Source: Nilaparvata lugens
Taxonomy: Eukaryota > Arthropoda > Insecta > Hemiptera > Delphacidae
Direction of reading: 5' to 3'
Assembly (NCBI RefSeq): GCF_014356525.2
Contig: NC_052511.1
Span: 7,128,559-7,192,558 of the forward strand
Length of the DNA: 64,000 bases
Below are positions 39,301 to 44,112 of the stretch, one piece after another (the first letter of the stretch is position 1; the number at the start of each line of letters is the position of its first letter). Made by a program: the position numbers and the translations under genes. The notes beneath the pieces are model-generated. The model saw only the letters and a list, made by a program, of their open reading frames with translations, was not told the DNA's origin and did no database searches.

Positions 39301-40968
39301 AATTCCTGATTTGAAGTTGTTCCAAATTATTATTTAGTTTTTTATAATTATAATAATACATAAATAATAGAATTCATCTATGATGATATGCTTTTAAATT
39401 GGCTTCAATGAACAGCTAATGATTATGGAACATAGACATGCTTGTATAACATAAAGTAGACATAATAATATATATGTTTATAACAATAACGAACATCATA
39501 ATAAATAAATATTTCTTCCTATTTTTTGTTAATATTGTTTTTTATACGCTAGAATATCGACCCTCAAACGTTATATATGGCTAAGCTAATTTGTTCATAT
39601 ATTTTTAACAAGTATATTTTTCTTTGTAGTTTAAATAAATAAATATTCGGGCTTATTTGGTCTAGAAACGAAAGTATAAAAATGAAAAATTTAATAATAT
39701 ATTATTTCTATGATCGATGTTTAGTTGAACTGCCTTCTCAATTTGCTACTTGTTAATGAGCTAGCCTTGGTTTGTTTTAGGGTTATGTTTTCATTTCGAA
39801 ACTAACCTTCAAATATAACTTTACTGTTCCAATCCATAGGCATATAAACGTATACGGTTTTTTCCATTGACTAATTTTTTGGAAGGCATACAATTACAGA
39901 TTTATTTATTTCCTTCTTTGTAAGTCAGATAATGGTCGTCTATCTACCTCAGATAAGATTGTATTGTTTCTACGGTGATAGAAGCTATTCCGTTCTTGTA
40001 CTAGCCTATGAACAAATTTATTCTGTATTTTGAGGACTGTACAATCATTGGTACATCACAATGTTCAGTAACATTTTCACCTAAAATTAAAAATAAGCTC
40101 GAAATTCAAGAAAATGTGATTATCCAATTGCAAACTTTTGGCAACTGTTGATTCTATTAAATGATTCACTATGAAGAGATAGCAGACCTCGTGTGTCTCC
40201 AGCGTTATTGCCCTGTCACCAGCTGGCTCAAATCTTTGAATAGTAGACTTGAGAAGCTCGGGAACACTAGCGTCAGGTGATCAATTTTCATAACGGCAAG
40301 GAAAGTTGTGTGAGTGCGCCACACCAGATTTTTATATCTGTATCTTTCCGTTTCTGTAAAAATACAGATATAATCAGCCGATTAAAAGTGAATTGCTCAT
40401 GTTCGCGGCGCGTATATCTGTACGCACCTTTAGAAAGCTTTTCAACTTCAACAACTGAGTTCAAGATAATATTCTGTTTCTACTTGTCGCGTAATAAACG
40501 AAATAAGAAAGATTTGATAGAATGTAACGGTCAATCATTCCACAATCTTGTGGTTTCTAGGTGAACTTTCACAAAATATTACTGTTATTCAGACTAATAC
40601 CTTCAGTTGCACAGAAGATCTGTTAACTTTAATTCCCGATTAAATGACACGAGAACCAATCAGAGAAGCTTTCTTCTCAGAAAAAACATTCTCTGATAGG
40701 CTCTTGTGGAATTTAATCGTGATTAAAAGTCAGGCTTACAAACTTAGCAGACTACGTGTAACAGGCTTTCGTGCAACCGAGCCATATTCAAGTTTTCCGT
40801 CATGATGTTGTACCTTCCCACAATTTGAGTATTTGCACACAATTTTATGAATAATTGGATTAATATTATTATGATGAGAATGTATAAAAATTGAAAGAAT
40901 ACTCACAATATTCATTTGTTGAGCTTGGATCTCCTTGTAGACTTCCACTATCTGCATGAGAGCGGATC
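7520..40968 (-). CDS. IRSp53: IRSp53/BAIAP2-family I-BAR + SH3 adaptor, partial gene (9 exons)
   Basis: Join on the minus strand: 40907-40968, 32434-32505, 20796-20930, 19231-19296, 12984-13175, 11593-11823, 10139-10304, 8440-8548, 7520-7679. Every intron is GT...AG, every phase matches, and the join is open over 398 codons. Residues 1-176 match the middle and end of an I-BAR (IMD) domain, including a basic patch (MKKHRKKQR, 69-77) and an ERRR motif (117-120). Residues 177-284 are a Ser/Pro-rich linker. Residues 285-338 are an SH3 domain with ALYAY, W315, P330 and Y333. Family proteins bend membranes outward through the I-BAR domain and recruit WAVE/Ena/Eps8-type actin regulators through the SH3, downstream of Rac/Cdc42. 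The N-terminal roughly 70 I-BAR residues and the C-terminus are not visible. No CRIB-like motif is recognisable. Introns of 0.8-11.5 kb are full of transposons. Confidence 0.93.
8035..8226. mobile_element. MITE, TTTACACC family
   Basis: Begins AAGCTGAGTTTACACCGCAG and ends CCGGTGTAAACGCAGCT. The interior is rich in TTAATAAC motifs in both orientations. It lies in the intron between exons H and I's flank. Confidence 0.7.
8440..8548 (-). CDS. IRSp53: Exon H: second half of SH3
   Basis: 109 nt: two bases finish the Gly codon, then 35 codons, then two bases of a Thr codon. Acceptor TCCCGCAG, donor GTGAGT. It encodes DRNKGWQFGENLRTQLSGWF then PLAYTEMLID. The SH3 ligand-binding Trp, Pro and Tyr (W315, P330, Y333 of the visible protein) are all present, so the fold should be functional. 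Confidence 0.95.
8713..8835. mobile_element. MITE, GATTGGCC family
   Basis: Inverted arms around GAGTTCTACTGTGATTGG and CCAATCACAGTAGAGCTC. Relatives lie at 3715-3795 and 59470-59642. Confidence 0.65.
9081..9275. mobile_element. MITE, second subfamily of GGTGCGTACAGA
   Basis: Starts AAGTGCGTACAGACTTTCGC and ends GGCGCGTATATCTGTACGAA. The interior contains GATCGACCGGTGAGCAAGAG and GGAGCG repeats. The closest relative is 22359-22609. Confidence 0.75.
9276..10075. repeat. Diverged direct duplication, about 470-bp period
   Basis: Blocks beginning CAATATCAATCCGTTT at about 9277 and 9766 share GCCATGAAATT, AAGTAGATAGAA, GCAGTGAAGTATAGAT and TTTTTCCAATATTAT in the same order. AT-rich, no ORF of interest. 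Confidence 0.7.
10139..10304 (-). CDS. IRSp53: Exon G: polyproline stretch and first half of SH3
   Basis: 166 nt. It starts in phase 0 (GTG GAT CGC) and ends with one base of a Gly codon. Acceptor AATAATAG is pyrimidine-poor; donor GTGAGT. It encodes SPPPLPRPKS, a PxxP-type stretch, then RALYAYLSSGENQLSFLEGD and VIALM, a canonical SH3 opening with the ALYxY motif and acidic RT loop. The intron falls inside the SH3, with the split Gly completed by exon H. Confidence 0.95.
10440..10700. repeat. Dispersed repeat, related copy at about 17945-18165
   Basis: Shared segments include TTGCTATCCTT, CTCCGCAACGTTGCCA and AATAAAATATAAT, in the same order and orientation. Family not identified. The rest of this intron (10305-11296) shows only AT-rich unique-looking DNA. 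Confidence 0.5.
11297..11528. mobile_element. MITE with long TIRs
   Basis: Inverted arms: CCCGCCGCAAAGTAGACCCA at the left matches the complement of TGGGTCTACTTTGCGGCGGG at the right. A second pair, CCATGCCGTGGGATGTTTTG, is repeated in inverted form further in. It lies 65 bp downstream of the exon F donor. Confidence 0.8.
11593..11823 (-). CDS. IRSp53: Exon F: Ser/Pro-rich linker
   Basis: 231 nt, 77 codons, phase 0 at both ends. The acceptor CTGTGCAG leaves CAA as first codon; a second AG 20 nt downstream would break the frame. Donor GTAACA. The linker has acidic EEDGG and IDDDR stretches and two R-x-x-S sites (LRKTKSMD and LTRAKSDF). Those look like basophilic-kinase or 14-3-3 sites; that is inference. 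The equivalent region of vertebrate IRSp53 binds Cdc42 and 14-3-3, but I see no clear CRIB-like motif here. Confidence 0.85.
11824..12983. other. Intron between exons E and F
   Basis: AT-rich with one GC-richer island at 12145-12380, which is probably a degenerate transposon (GGCTGGCGCTGGCC at one side, CAACGCTGGCCTT at the other) but lacks convincing TIRs. The sequence around 11930-12120 contains near-repeats of GAATCATTGACAATTT type. No exon seen. Confidence 0.5.
12984..13175 (-). CDS. IRSp53: Exon E: I-BAR domain, C-terminal helices
   Basis: 192 nt, 64 codons, phase 0 at both ends. Acceptor GTTATAG, donor GTGAGT. It starts AMTQERRRYGFVLERQCSLA and continues through KHYLAYHSTG. That is a strong match to the most conserved I-BAR block (TEERRRFCFLVEKQC then AYHSKG). 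It ends PEAVEQMFSAKLR, close to the expected end of the I-BAR domain. Confidence 0.96.
13235..13451. mobile_element. Palindromic copy of the tail found beside the tRNA-half arrays
   Basis: Right arm 13340-13451 reads GAAGTCTTCGGGGTGATT, GCATTTATTTAGGATTTTCG and ends AATTCCATCTG. This is the same order as the sequence following each 77-bp array at 48330-48440 and 52500-52611. The left arm 13235-13300 is its inverted copy. The centre is made of CTGCAGTTAACTGCAG palindromes. Confidence 0.8.
13470..13866 (+). mobile_element. Dispersed retroposon-like element ending TATAGGAT
   Basis: Shares GGCACCGAGCTTC, TTTAATGTCGTTCAGCGAG, AAATCGTTAGAGCCGTTTTC and CAGAAATTG...CGCTT with the copy at 43222-43650. 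Both end in a TATAGGATT or GATAGGATA motif. No ORF. Confidence 0.75.
14011..14251. repeat. Tandem duplication, 121-bp unit, 2 copies
   Basis: AATGACCCT..GAGTG..GTT, CCTACATTTGCGCC, GGACTATTTGTTTGGTTCTG and AAATCCTGAAAAACTCCAT occur twice at 121-bp spacing with few differences. Confidence 0.85.
14335..14585 (+). mobile_element. LINE 3' end with simple-repeat tail
   Basis: CT-rich stretch, then GTATTGGAGGGTTGAGTGTA, CGCCCTCCTAGG and AATAAAGGCAGCC followed by (ATTCT)n. It matches the 3' UTR of the LINE copy at 41464-42113, so it is a 5'-truncated insertion of the same family. Confidence 0.8.
15222..15645 (+). pseudogene. RTE/BovB-like LINE reverse transcriptase, C-terminal fragment
   Basis: Conceptual translation reads DEIRRTIGKKTTQATQMKFY, RLITVPIIAYGSEAWVSMKK, then after a frameshift in an A8 run ESRIQAAEMRFLRAVKGYTR, and later WSSHLLRMA and GRRGVGRPMKEW. 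The YGSE.W, RIQAAEMRFLR and GR..GRP..W motifs are typical of the C-terminal tail of RTE-type polymerases. A stop follows the RMAAN stretch. Clearly inactive. Confidence 0.88.
15652..15712 (+). repeat. (GAT)n tail of the LINE fragment
   Basis: Trinucleotide run directly after the LINE coding remnant. RTE-clade elements commonly end in short tandem repeats, so this is most simply the element's own 3' tail, expanded. Confidence 0.8.
15720..16735. other. Intronic DNA, nothing recognised
   Basis: Overlapping ORFs on the minus strand at 16065-16555 show no domain, conserved motif or shared reading frame with neighbours. A short GAGA tract lies at 16236-16256. Confidence 0.5.
16736..17010. mobile_element. 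MITE with about 60-bp TIRs (copy 1)
   Basis: Ends: CATAGAGAAACAATAGCGTA at the left and its near complement (GCTATCGTTTCTCTATG) at the right, extending inward through AGTAGATATCCCATG and GTCGCAACTTTTACTGT. Internal GACTACCAGCGTCA is shared in inverted orientation with copy 2. Confidence 0.85.
17320..17420. mobile_element. Member of the GTGTAGTTGAGAAGTTG repeat family, truncated
   Basis: GTGTAGTTGAGAAGTTGATA, TGGTAATTATTCATATTGAA and a following GGTTTTTTGACAATTTTTTA. Fuller copies lie at 20485, 26165, 27060, 35785, 44838, 59900 and 60630. Confidence 0.75.
17600..17873. mobile_element. MITE with about 60-bp TIRs (copy 2)
   Basis: Same family as 16736-17010, with the same ends (AGAAACAATAGCGTAAGTAG at the left and CTTACGCTATTGTTTCT at the right). 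The interior is inverted relative to copy 1. The 590 bp between copies is AT-rich with one 100-bp repeat fragment. Confidence 0.85.
18166..18716. other. Intronic DNA, nothing recognised
   Basis: No repeat relationship inside the window and no exon-like splice pair in a compatible phase. Confidence 0.5.
18717..19053. mobile_element. MITE with about 27-bp TIRs
   Basis: Left end TCTTAGGCTAGGGCCACACG then AGCGCAC. The right end GTGCGCTCGTGTGACCCTAG then CCTAAGA is its inverted match. It ends 178 bp before the exon D boundary. Confidence 0.85.
19231..19296 (-). CDS. IRSp53: Exon D: I-BAR domain
   Basis: 66 nt, 22 codons, phase 0 at both ends. Acceptor CCTTTTCAG, donor GTCAGT. It encodes SMQILEEERSKLDAFCEESL then KK. 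The helix register continues directly from exon C and into exon E (KK then AMTQERRR), as in the family's YKTALTEERRR. Confidence 0.92.
19541..19752 (-). mobile_element. TACTTTCCTTGCC element, truncated, reversed
   Basis: Reverse complement of the left part of 57701-58536: TCATTCCGTTAATTGGGAGA, GATATCGTGTACACAGACGC, ACTCAGGGGACCTTGAAACG and GGGCAAGGAAAGTAAAA. Confidence 0.85.
20030..20385 (+). mobile_element. Probable LINE 3' end
   Basis: AT-rich 3'-UTR-like DNA ending ATGAATAAATTATTGATTGA then a TTGATT repeat. A 68-codon ORF just upstream (19822-20028) has no motif I recognise. Assignment rests only on the polyadenylation-like signal and simple-repeat tail. Confidence 0.4.
20485..20665. mobile_element. 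GACCGGTTTCGG family, inverted pair
   Basis: AAGACTAAGAAATTGTCAAA and CCACTGATTTATTGATAATT followed by AGAAAGACCGGTTTCGG, then the same units inverted. The right end GAATAATTACCACAATATCA then ACTTCTCAACTACACAAA is the family terminus. Confidence 0.85.
20796..20930 (-). CDS. IRSp53: Exon C: I-BAR domain with basic patch
   Basis: 135 nt, 45 codons, phase 0 at both ends. Acceptor TGTGTTTCAG, donor GTGAGA. It starts SEQKRFLQQHKQR and contains MKKHRKKQRSTKSG. That corresponds to the Lys-rich tip of the I-BAR domain (KKLRKKSQG in vertebrates), which is known to contact acidic phospholipids and actin. The charge pattern is retained. It ends in DKELK, matching the family's SDKELQ. Confidence 0.95.
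20955..21330. repeat. Tandem duplication, about 183-bp unit, 2 copies
   Basis: AATTATACACAAAAAT, GATAATGTTCAAGTTTGTAA, GATCAACAAATTCGTCCTAC and AATTCGTTCTAATTAG occur twice at about 183-bp spacing. Confidence 0.9.
21720..21890. repeat. AT-rich inverted repeat
   Basis: Left arm has TTTCAAATTCATATTGTAAA and ATATTATTGTAT. The right arm has ATACAATAATATT and TTTACAATATGAATTTGAAA. The ends carry (TAA)n-like DNA. Confidence 0.75.
22359..22609. mobile_element. MITE with internal 24-bp minisatellite
   Basis: Ends AAGGTGCGTACAGACTTTCG and TTATCTGTACGCACCTT. The interior has three or more copies of GCGGAGCGATTGCGGAGCGA then TGGC. Same subfamily as 9081-9275, but with the GGAGCG block expanded. Confidence 0.85.
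22610..23130. other. Intronic DNA, nothing recognised
   Basis: No repeat partner found in the window apart from AACGCAGATTT-type words shared with 3120-3520. Confidence 0.5.
23130..23250. repeat. (GA)n low-complexity tract
   Basis: GAGA and GAGTGA runs with a short (GT)n insert. Confidence 0.9.
23755..24945. repeat. Direct duplication, about 0.5 kb, second copy interrupted
   Basis: TTGAGCATTTATTTGTCTCA, AAAGTATCCTCACATG, CACAGGAACACGACAAACAA, AGACTGTGAGC and CCGCC.TACTCTC..GTGATTGG-type motifs occur in the same order at 23760-24270 and 24300-24945. The second copy carries the MITE at 24495-24692. Confidence 0.8.
24495..24692. mobile_element. MITE with about 45-bp TIRs and 7-bp TSD
   Basis: TIRs: CATAGCCACTTCTAATACAA then GGCCGCGGCTTACGATATTG at the left, inverted at the right. 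Flanked by ATACTAC at 24488-24494 and 24693-24699. TIR length and 7-8 bp duplication would suit hAT- or P-like transposition, which is inference. Confidence 0.88.
24946..26164. other. Intronic DNA with minor repeat fragments
   Basis: A TTTATTTATTCGTGGACA motif at 25310 recurs at 31630, suggesting truncated retrotransposon tails. TTAAGGTGCGTACAGATTCA at 25812 is the end of a GGTGCGTACAGA MITE without a matching second end nearby. No exon seen. Confidence 0.5.
26165..26330. mobile_element. GACCGGTTTCGG family copy
   Basis: Starts at TTTTTGTGTAGTTGAGAAGT and ends with TTACACCATTGTCAATCTCT then GATAAACT. Confidence 0.85.
26330..27055. repeat. Degenerate tandem repeat, about 120-150 bp, 5-6 units
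   Basis: Repeated order of ACGTTGTAATTGGTTA-like, CAGTTT.CGTGGATTC-like, TGATTTTGG and GATTTCTCAACA-like words. It sits exactly between two GACCGGTTTCGG family copies (26165-26330 and 27060-27175). Confidence 0.7.
27060..27175. mobile_element. GACCGGTTTCGG family copy, truncated
   Basis: GAATGAAAAAGACTAAGAAA, CCACTGATTTAT, AGAAAGACCGGTTTCGGTTA, then CATTGTCAATATCTGATAAA. Confidence 0.85.
27765..29037 (-). mobile_element. TACTTTCCTTGCC element, long reversed copy
   Basis: The right terminus is recognisable at 27765-27800 (AAAAATCTGGTGTGGTACAC then TCACACTACTTTCCTTGC). The left terminus is at 28840-29037 (ACTCAGGGGACCTTGAAACG, GGCAAGGAAAGTAAAA). The middle holds a 168-bp tandem array not present in the 57701 copy. 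Confidence 0.75.
28087..28738. repeat. 168-bp tandem repeat, 4 units
   Basis: Units start near 28087, 28254, 28422 and 28590 with CTCCTGCAATTTTC. They contain GTCAGTTGATAGGGCTTATA, AAATCGTTAGAGCCGTTTTC and ATTATCCGCCATTTTTCTCA. The first unit is the most diverged. The period is close to nucleosome spacing, which may be coincidence. Confidence 0.92.
29040..29880. other. Intronic DNA, nothing recognised
   Basis: Short internal near-repeats (AATTGCATGCC at 29125 and 29200). No exon with a compatible phase. Confidence 0.5.
29880..30175. repeat. Polypurine (GAA/GGA)n tract
   Basis: Nearly pure purine on the plus strand. ORFs read through it on the minus strand are Ser/Leu/Phe-rich artefacts. Confidence 0.92.
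30585..31130 (+). mobile_element. Dispersed element, inverted partner at 55455-55925
   Basis: TTTTCCGGCTCGAAATCGGT, GAGAGCCGGAAAAATATTTT, TTTTCGCCACACA, GCACTTCCGAAAGCAGAAG and ATCAGGAAATTG..CAAGTA also occur, reversed, at 55455-55925. A (TA)n tract at 30745-30826 has grown inside this copy. Confidence 0.8.
31131..32433. other. Intronic DNA; purine-rich stretches
   Basis: GA-rich segments at 31470-31610, 31970-32060 and 32330-32385. AGAAGGAGATAAATG..AGAGATGA is repeated at 32025 and 32080. No further exon seen between B and C. Confidence 0.5.
32434..32505 (-). CDS. IRSp53: Exon B: I-BAR domain
   Basis: 72 nt, phase 0 at both ends. Acceptor CTGTTTCAG, donor GTGAGT. It begins LKAFYVDLLLPLE, matching the conserved LKSFHNELLTQLE stretch of the family. 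The exon is too short to stand out as an ORF and was found from the phase and homology of its neighbours. It is separated from exon A by 8.4 kb and from exon C by 11.5 kb of repeat-filled intron. Confidence 0.92.
32636..32790. repeat. AT-rich foldback
   Basis: TTTAGAAATAGAAAGAAAAA and AAACTTAGTA are repeated in inverted form at 32745-32785 (CTTTCTATTTCTA). Confidence 0.7.
33198..33303. repeat. (TA)n microsatellite
   Basis: About 105 bp of TA with single-base interruptions. An ORF read through it is a Tyr-Ile artefact. Confidence 0.95.
33375..33835. repeat. Tandem duplication, about 225-bp unit, 2 copies
   Basis: AAATTCTGTACCCA, GATACACAA.CATGAA, GATATCAGTATTATACA, GTGATGCCTA and ATCGAGAGGAACTGAGA occur twice in order. 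Confidence 0.85.
34190..34865. repeat. 180-bp tandem repeat, 3.7 units
   Basis: Units start near 34201, 34381, 34559 and 34741 with TGTATCA.AT. They share ACCAAGTGCAGAAAACAAAA, CTTCAACAAATATGTTTGTG and TTCACGTTTATTGGACCATT. More than 90% alike by eye. Satellite-like, with no evident ORF. Confidence 0.93.
35512..35625. mobile_element. Short foldback with GC-rich apex
   Basis: Arms GTGCGCAAAGT at the left and ACTTTGCGCAC at the right. The inner hairpin is CCCTCGCCTACGGCTCGGGC. Same architecture as 5126-5251. Confidence 0.7.
35785..36058. mobile_element. GACCGGTTTCGG family, near-perfect inverted pair
   Basis: AAGACTAAGAAATTG and the family core run inward to GTTTATCAGAGATTGACAAT, then the same sequence runs outward inverted and ends ACTTCTCAACTACACAAAAA. 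The arms are about 100 bp. Confidence 0.9.
36613..36690. mobile_element. GGTGCGTACAGA MITE, left half
   Basis: AAGGTGCGTACAGATGTACG, CGAACATGAACAATTCACTT and TCAGCTGATGCCAAGCTTTT. It abuts the left end of the split element at 36683. The element's right end, near 40318-40436, carries the other MITE half. Confidence 0.85.
36683..40340 (+). mobile_element. TACTTTCCTTGCC element split by an insertion
   Basis: 36683-37192 matches the first part of the intact copy at 57701-58260. 40060-40340 matches its second part (58258-58536). Shared words include TTCAAGGT.CC.TGAGTCCAAA, CAGGAGCTCCGCCCCATCTA and GAAGAGATAGCAGACCTCGT. The element itself was inserted into a GGTGCGTACAGA MITE whose halves lie at 36613-36690 and 40318-40436. 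Confidence 0.9.
37193..40059. mobile_element. 2.87-kb insertion with 6-bp TSD, unclassified
   Basis: Flanked by AATGTT at 37187-37192 and 40060-40065, where the uninterrupted copy (58258) has one AATGTT. The termini GTCAGATATCGG and GGTACATCAC show no convincing inverted repeats or LTRs. A 190-codon minus ORF (37289-37861) has no motif I recognise. Internal oddities are CAAAGGGGTCATC and CAAAGGGTCAAAGCGTCATC near the left end. It could be a degenerate LTR-type or other transposon. Confidence 0.8.
40318..40436. mobile_element. GGTGCGTACAGA MITE, right half
   Basis: TATATCTGTATCTTTCCGTT, AATACAGATATAATCAGC, AAAAGTGAATTGCTCATGTT and GTATATCTGTACGCACCTTT. It completes the half at 36613-36690. 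Confidence 0.85.
40640..40740. mobile_element. MITE, AACCAATCAGAGAAG family
   Basis: Inverted arms GAGAACCAATCAGAGAAGCT and TTCTCTGATAGGCTCTTGTG. Relatives lie at 59228-59365 and 62402-62565. Confidence 0.7.
40907..40968 (-). CDS. IRSp53: Exon A: I-BAR domain, middle helix
   Basis: 62 nt. It starts with two bases completing a split Gly codon and ends in phase 0. The acceptor is TTTTTTCCAG and the donor GTGAGT. It encodes SALMQIVEVYKEIQAQQMNI, which aligns with the IRSp53 segment whose vertebrate version reads roughly LFQMAEVHRQIQNQ. This is the most upstream exon I can find. The preceding exon should end in phase 1. Confidence 0.9.
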
Positions 40969-41224
40969 CTGGAAAAAAAACAATACAAAATTATTATTCA
41001 ATTATTGTGACTAATTTCATAATTCATTTTTGTTTTCATTTCAAAATACCTCAGTCCAATAACATTGAAACTTTAGAAAGATATTCTTGGGCTAGGTTGC
41101 ACAATAGCCAGTTTTTGGGAGCTCTCCATTCCAATAGTCTTGAACCACAATGAGTGGGTAAAACTTGGCTAAGAAAGCAGCCACTTTTCATAACAAACTT
41201 TGCATGAAGTATGGTTTCAAGACG

Positions 41225-41420
41225 CTTTCCCCAAATCCACTCACTCTCTCTCACTCACTTTATCTCTTTCAGTCTCTGTCCAACACACACACACTCACTC
41301 TCTTTCTTTTTATATTCCCCTGCTCCACAGACTGTTTCTCTCACTTACTCACTCTCTCTCTGTCTGTCTGTCTCTCTCTCTTTCACTCCCTCTCCCACTC
41401 TCTCTCTCCGTCTCTCTAAA
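41225..41420. repeat. (CT)n-rich low-complexity tract
   Basis: CTCTCTCACTCA and GTCTGTCTCTC-type runs. Overlapping Ser/Leu-rich ORFs are artefacts. Confidence 0.9.
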
Positions 41421-41463
41421 TTTTGATAATGAAAACTAAAACCCCTAAGTATCTGGCAGTAGA

Positions 41464-41699
41464 TTACCGATTTTGGTCGTGGAGGAACGCGGCATGGATC
41501 CCACCTGCTGGCTGTCCCAACACATAGGACTGTTATGTACAACTAGTCGTTCCTTGTGACAGCCTGTAGTTTGTGGAATTCTCTGCCTGCTGAGCTAAGG
41601 CTTGTTGAGGGACATCGTCGGTTCGGTGCGGCTGTCTTGCGGTGAATCAGAGGTGGTGGACTCGGCTGGAATGCTCAATAAATCTTGACGTGTGTGTTG

Positions 41700-41793
<94 letters not shown>

Positions 41794-42113
41794 TGTATGT
41801 GTATGTGTCCTTTCTTCCTTCTTTAATTTATTCCTCTCTTTCTTCTTTTCTACTTCTATCGAAATGATCTATGGATTTTGAACTGACGTTTCTTCCATTT
41901 TCACTTTTCTTTGAATTTTTTTTTCTTTCTATCATTCGCTATTTGGAAGTTTTTTATTATTTTGTAAAATTAGTTTTTTTATCTTATAATCTTTGTTGTA
42001 CAGTGTTTTAGTTTTACTTAGAATTGTATTAGAGGGTTAAGTGTAAGAGAGAGGGCTGGGCACTAACTTCGCCCTCCTAGGTTTTTAATAAAGGCAGCTA
42101 ATCAATCAATCAT
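41464..42113 (+). mobile_element. LINE 3' end: polymerase C-terminus remnant plus 3' UTR
   Basis: Translation from 41464 gives TDFGRGGTRHGSHLLAVPTH, RTVMYN, a stop, SFLVTACSLWNSLPAELRLV and EGHRRFGAAVLR, then a stop at 41643. The (C/S)LWNSLP motif near the C-terminus is typical of arthropod LINE polymerases. The 3' UTR carries a (TG)n tract, CGCCCTCCTAGG and AATAAAGGCAGC, and ends in (AATC)n. Confidence 0.85.
41691..41792. repeat. (TG)n microsatellite
   Basis: About 100 bp of TG inside the LINE 3' UTR. Confidence 0.95.
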
Positions 42114-42487
42114 CTTTGTCTCTCTCTCTCTCAGAGAGATATCATAAATGAATCAACCAATAAATAACACTCCTCCTCTAGCTGACTTCAATATCTCTCT
42201 CTAACTCTCACCCCCTATCGCTGTTTCTTTTTTCTCTCTCTCTCACACACTCATTCTCTTGGCACGAGAAAACTAATTCTCTCTTATCTCGAGCAGAATT
42301 CCTCAGAAAACCACTCAGACATTCAGCTCATCAGAGTGAGTGTTACGAATCAATGCAGAAGCGAGGTGGTGTGATGTTTTATGTAATGTTAGTAGAAGAA
42401 GTTTGGCTGTTCAGTTCAGTGTGAGTCGCTGCCTTAAGTGATGAGGACACAGTCGTGAGATGAGGCTGTGGGTCGTTAACGTATATT

Positions 42488-42833
42488 GTCCCTCATACTG
42501 TGCCTCAAAACGTTCTGCCTCACAAAACTGTGCCTCACAACACTTTGCCTTACACACAATGTGCGTCTCAAAGCTTACCTCAAACACTGTGCCTCACAAA
42601 ACGGTACCTCTAACAAAAACTGTGCCTCACACACTATTCTTCTCGAAACTGTACCTCAGAAAACTGTGCCTCACACACACTGTGCCTCACAAAACGGTAC
42701 CTCGATCAAAAACTGTGCTTCACAGACTCTATCCTTCACAAAACTGTGCCTCACACACACTGTGCCTCACGAATCTGTGCCTCACAACGCTTGCCTCACA
42801 ACGTGCCTCAAACATTGTGCCTCACAGCAGCCA
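42488..42833. repeat. Minisatellite, unit close to CTGTGCCTCACAAAA
   Basis: About twenty degenerate units of 14-22 bp. All three forward frames stay open for long stretches because the unit lacks stops, so ORFs here (42460-42870) are not evidence for a gene. Confidence 0.9.
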
Positions 42834-43221
42834 CCTTTTTGAGGCGGCAGAAAGCGCATGCAATTTATGACACTCTCTCACTCTGCCCCTCGTTAGGAAA
42901 TGGTGTGGAAGTTACGAGCGTTTTCTTGAAACAACAGATTTCGGACTGGAAAACTTCCCTTGTCGCCGTCTCAGTGGGGAAGAGCAAGTTTATCACGAAC
43001 ATGTCAGCCTGGAACATGCTTATCAAGGGTGCATAGAGTGGGTACTTGTGAGGAAAACTGTCCCATATCCTATGAAAAAGAGTGTAATGCTCTAAATACT
43101 AAAATACTCTCAGTTTCTAATTTTCTATGGTTCAATATTCTACGCAGAGAGAGGATTGAGTGCAGCACTTCCTAAGAATAAATTTTTGAGTTCATATCTT
43201 GATCTAATCATGTTTAATATC

Positions 43222-43650
43222 AGGGCACCGAGCTTCGCTCGTGATTTTTATTTATTGATAAAAAGAACACAATCCTCTAAAATGATCGTGTTTATATTTC
43301 ACAGCTGGCTAAACGTCATCTTATGAATTTCGAAGATGCGGTATTTTGATTTTTCACATACTCACTTTTTCACTATTCACAGCTGTTTCAGCCAAGGATG
43401 AATTATCCTTTTAATGTCGTTCAGCGAGTTTTCTCAAGGATGAGACCTAGTGCAATCGAATCTTTATTTCATAAACCTACTATGTTCCAAATTTCATGAA
43501 AATCGTTAGAGCCGTTTTCGAGATCCGTTAAACATGAATAACCAGATATAAAAATAACCAGATATAAAAATATCCTGATATGAAAATAACCAGATATGAA
43601 AATAGCCAGGTATATAAATACAGAAATTGTTCGCTTCATATGATAGGATA
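43222..43650 (+). mobile_element. Dispersed retroposon-like element, copy 2
   Basis: Partner of 13470-13866. It has an internal expansion of AACCAGATATAAAAAT (four to five units, 43538-43615) just before the 3' end. Confidence 0.8.
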
Positions 43651-43787
43651 TTCCTAGTTTGTTGTTTTTTATGTTAGTTTCATATTCTTCTTCTATATTC
43701 TAGTCTAATCATGTTTGTATTCATTCTATAAATGTGAAACATCACACGAAATTAATATTAAGTAATGAATTTGATTCTTAATCTGCG

Positions 43788-43973
43788 TTTACACCTAAGT
43801 TATTAACAAACTGTTCATTTTTCCGTCCTTGAATATTCTATTAGATTGAACATAACGTAGTAAACATATGATGAGCATATGTGTTTGTCAAGTTCCGTTC
43901 AATCTAATAGAATCTATAAGGACGGAAAAATAAACATTTTGTGAATAATTTTGGTGTAAATGCAGCTTAAATA
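43788..43973. mobile_element. MITE, TTTACACC family
   Basis: GCGTTTACACCTAAGTTATT at the left and GGTGTAAATGCAGC at the right. Inner arms TATTCTATTAGATTGAACAT and TTCAATCTAATAGAATCTAT. Confidence 0.85.
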
Positions 43974-44017
43974 ATTCTAATAAAAATTGGGATTGAACAC
44001 AAACTACTGCTGATGAT

Positions 44018-44039
44018 AATATTATTATTATTATTATTA

Positions 44040-44110
<71 letters not shown>

Positions 44111-44112
44111 TA
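44018..44112. repeat. (ATT)n microsatellite
   Basis: Trinucleotide run of about 95 bp with one ATATT interruption. Confidence 0.95.
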
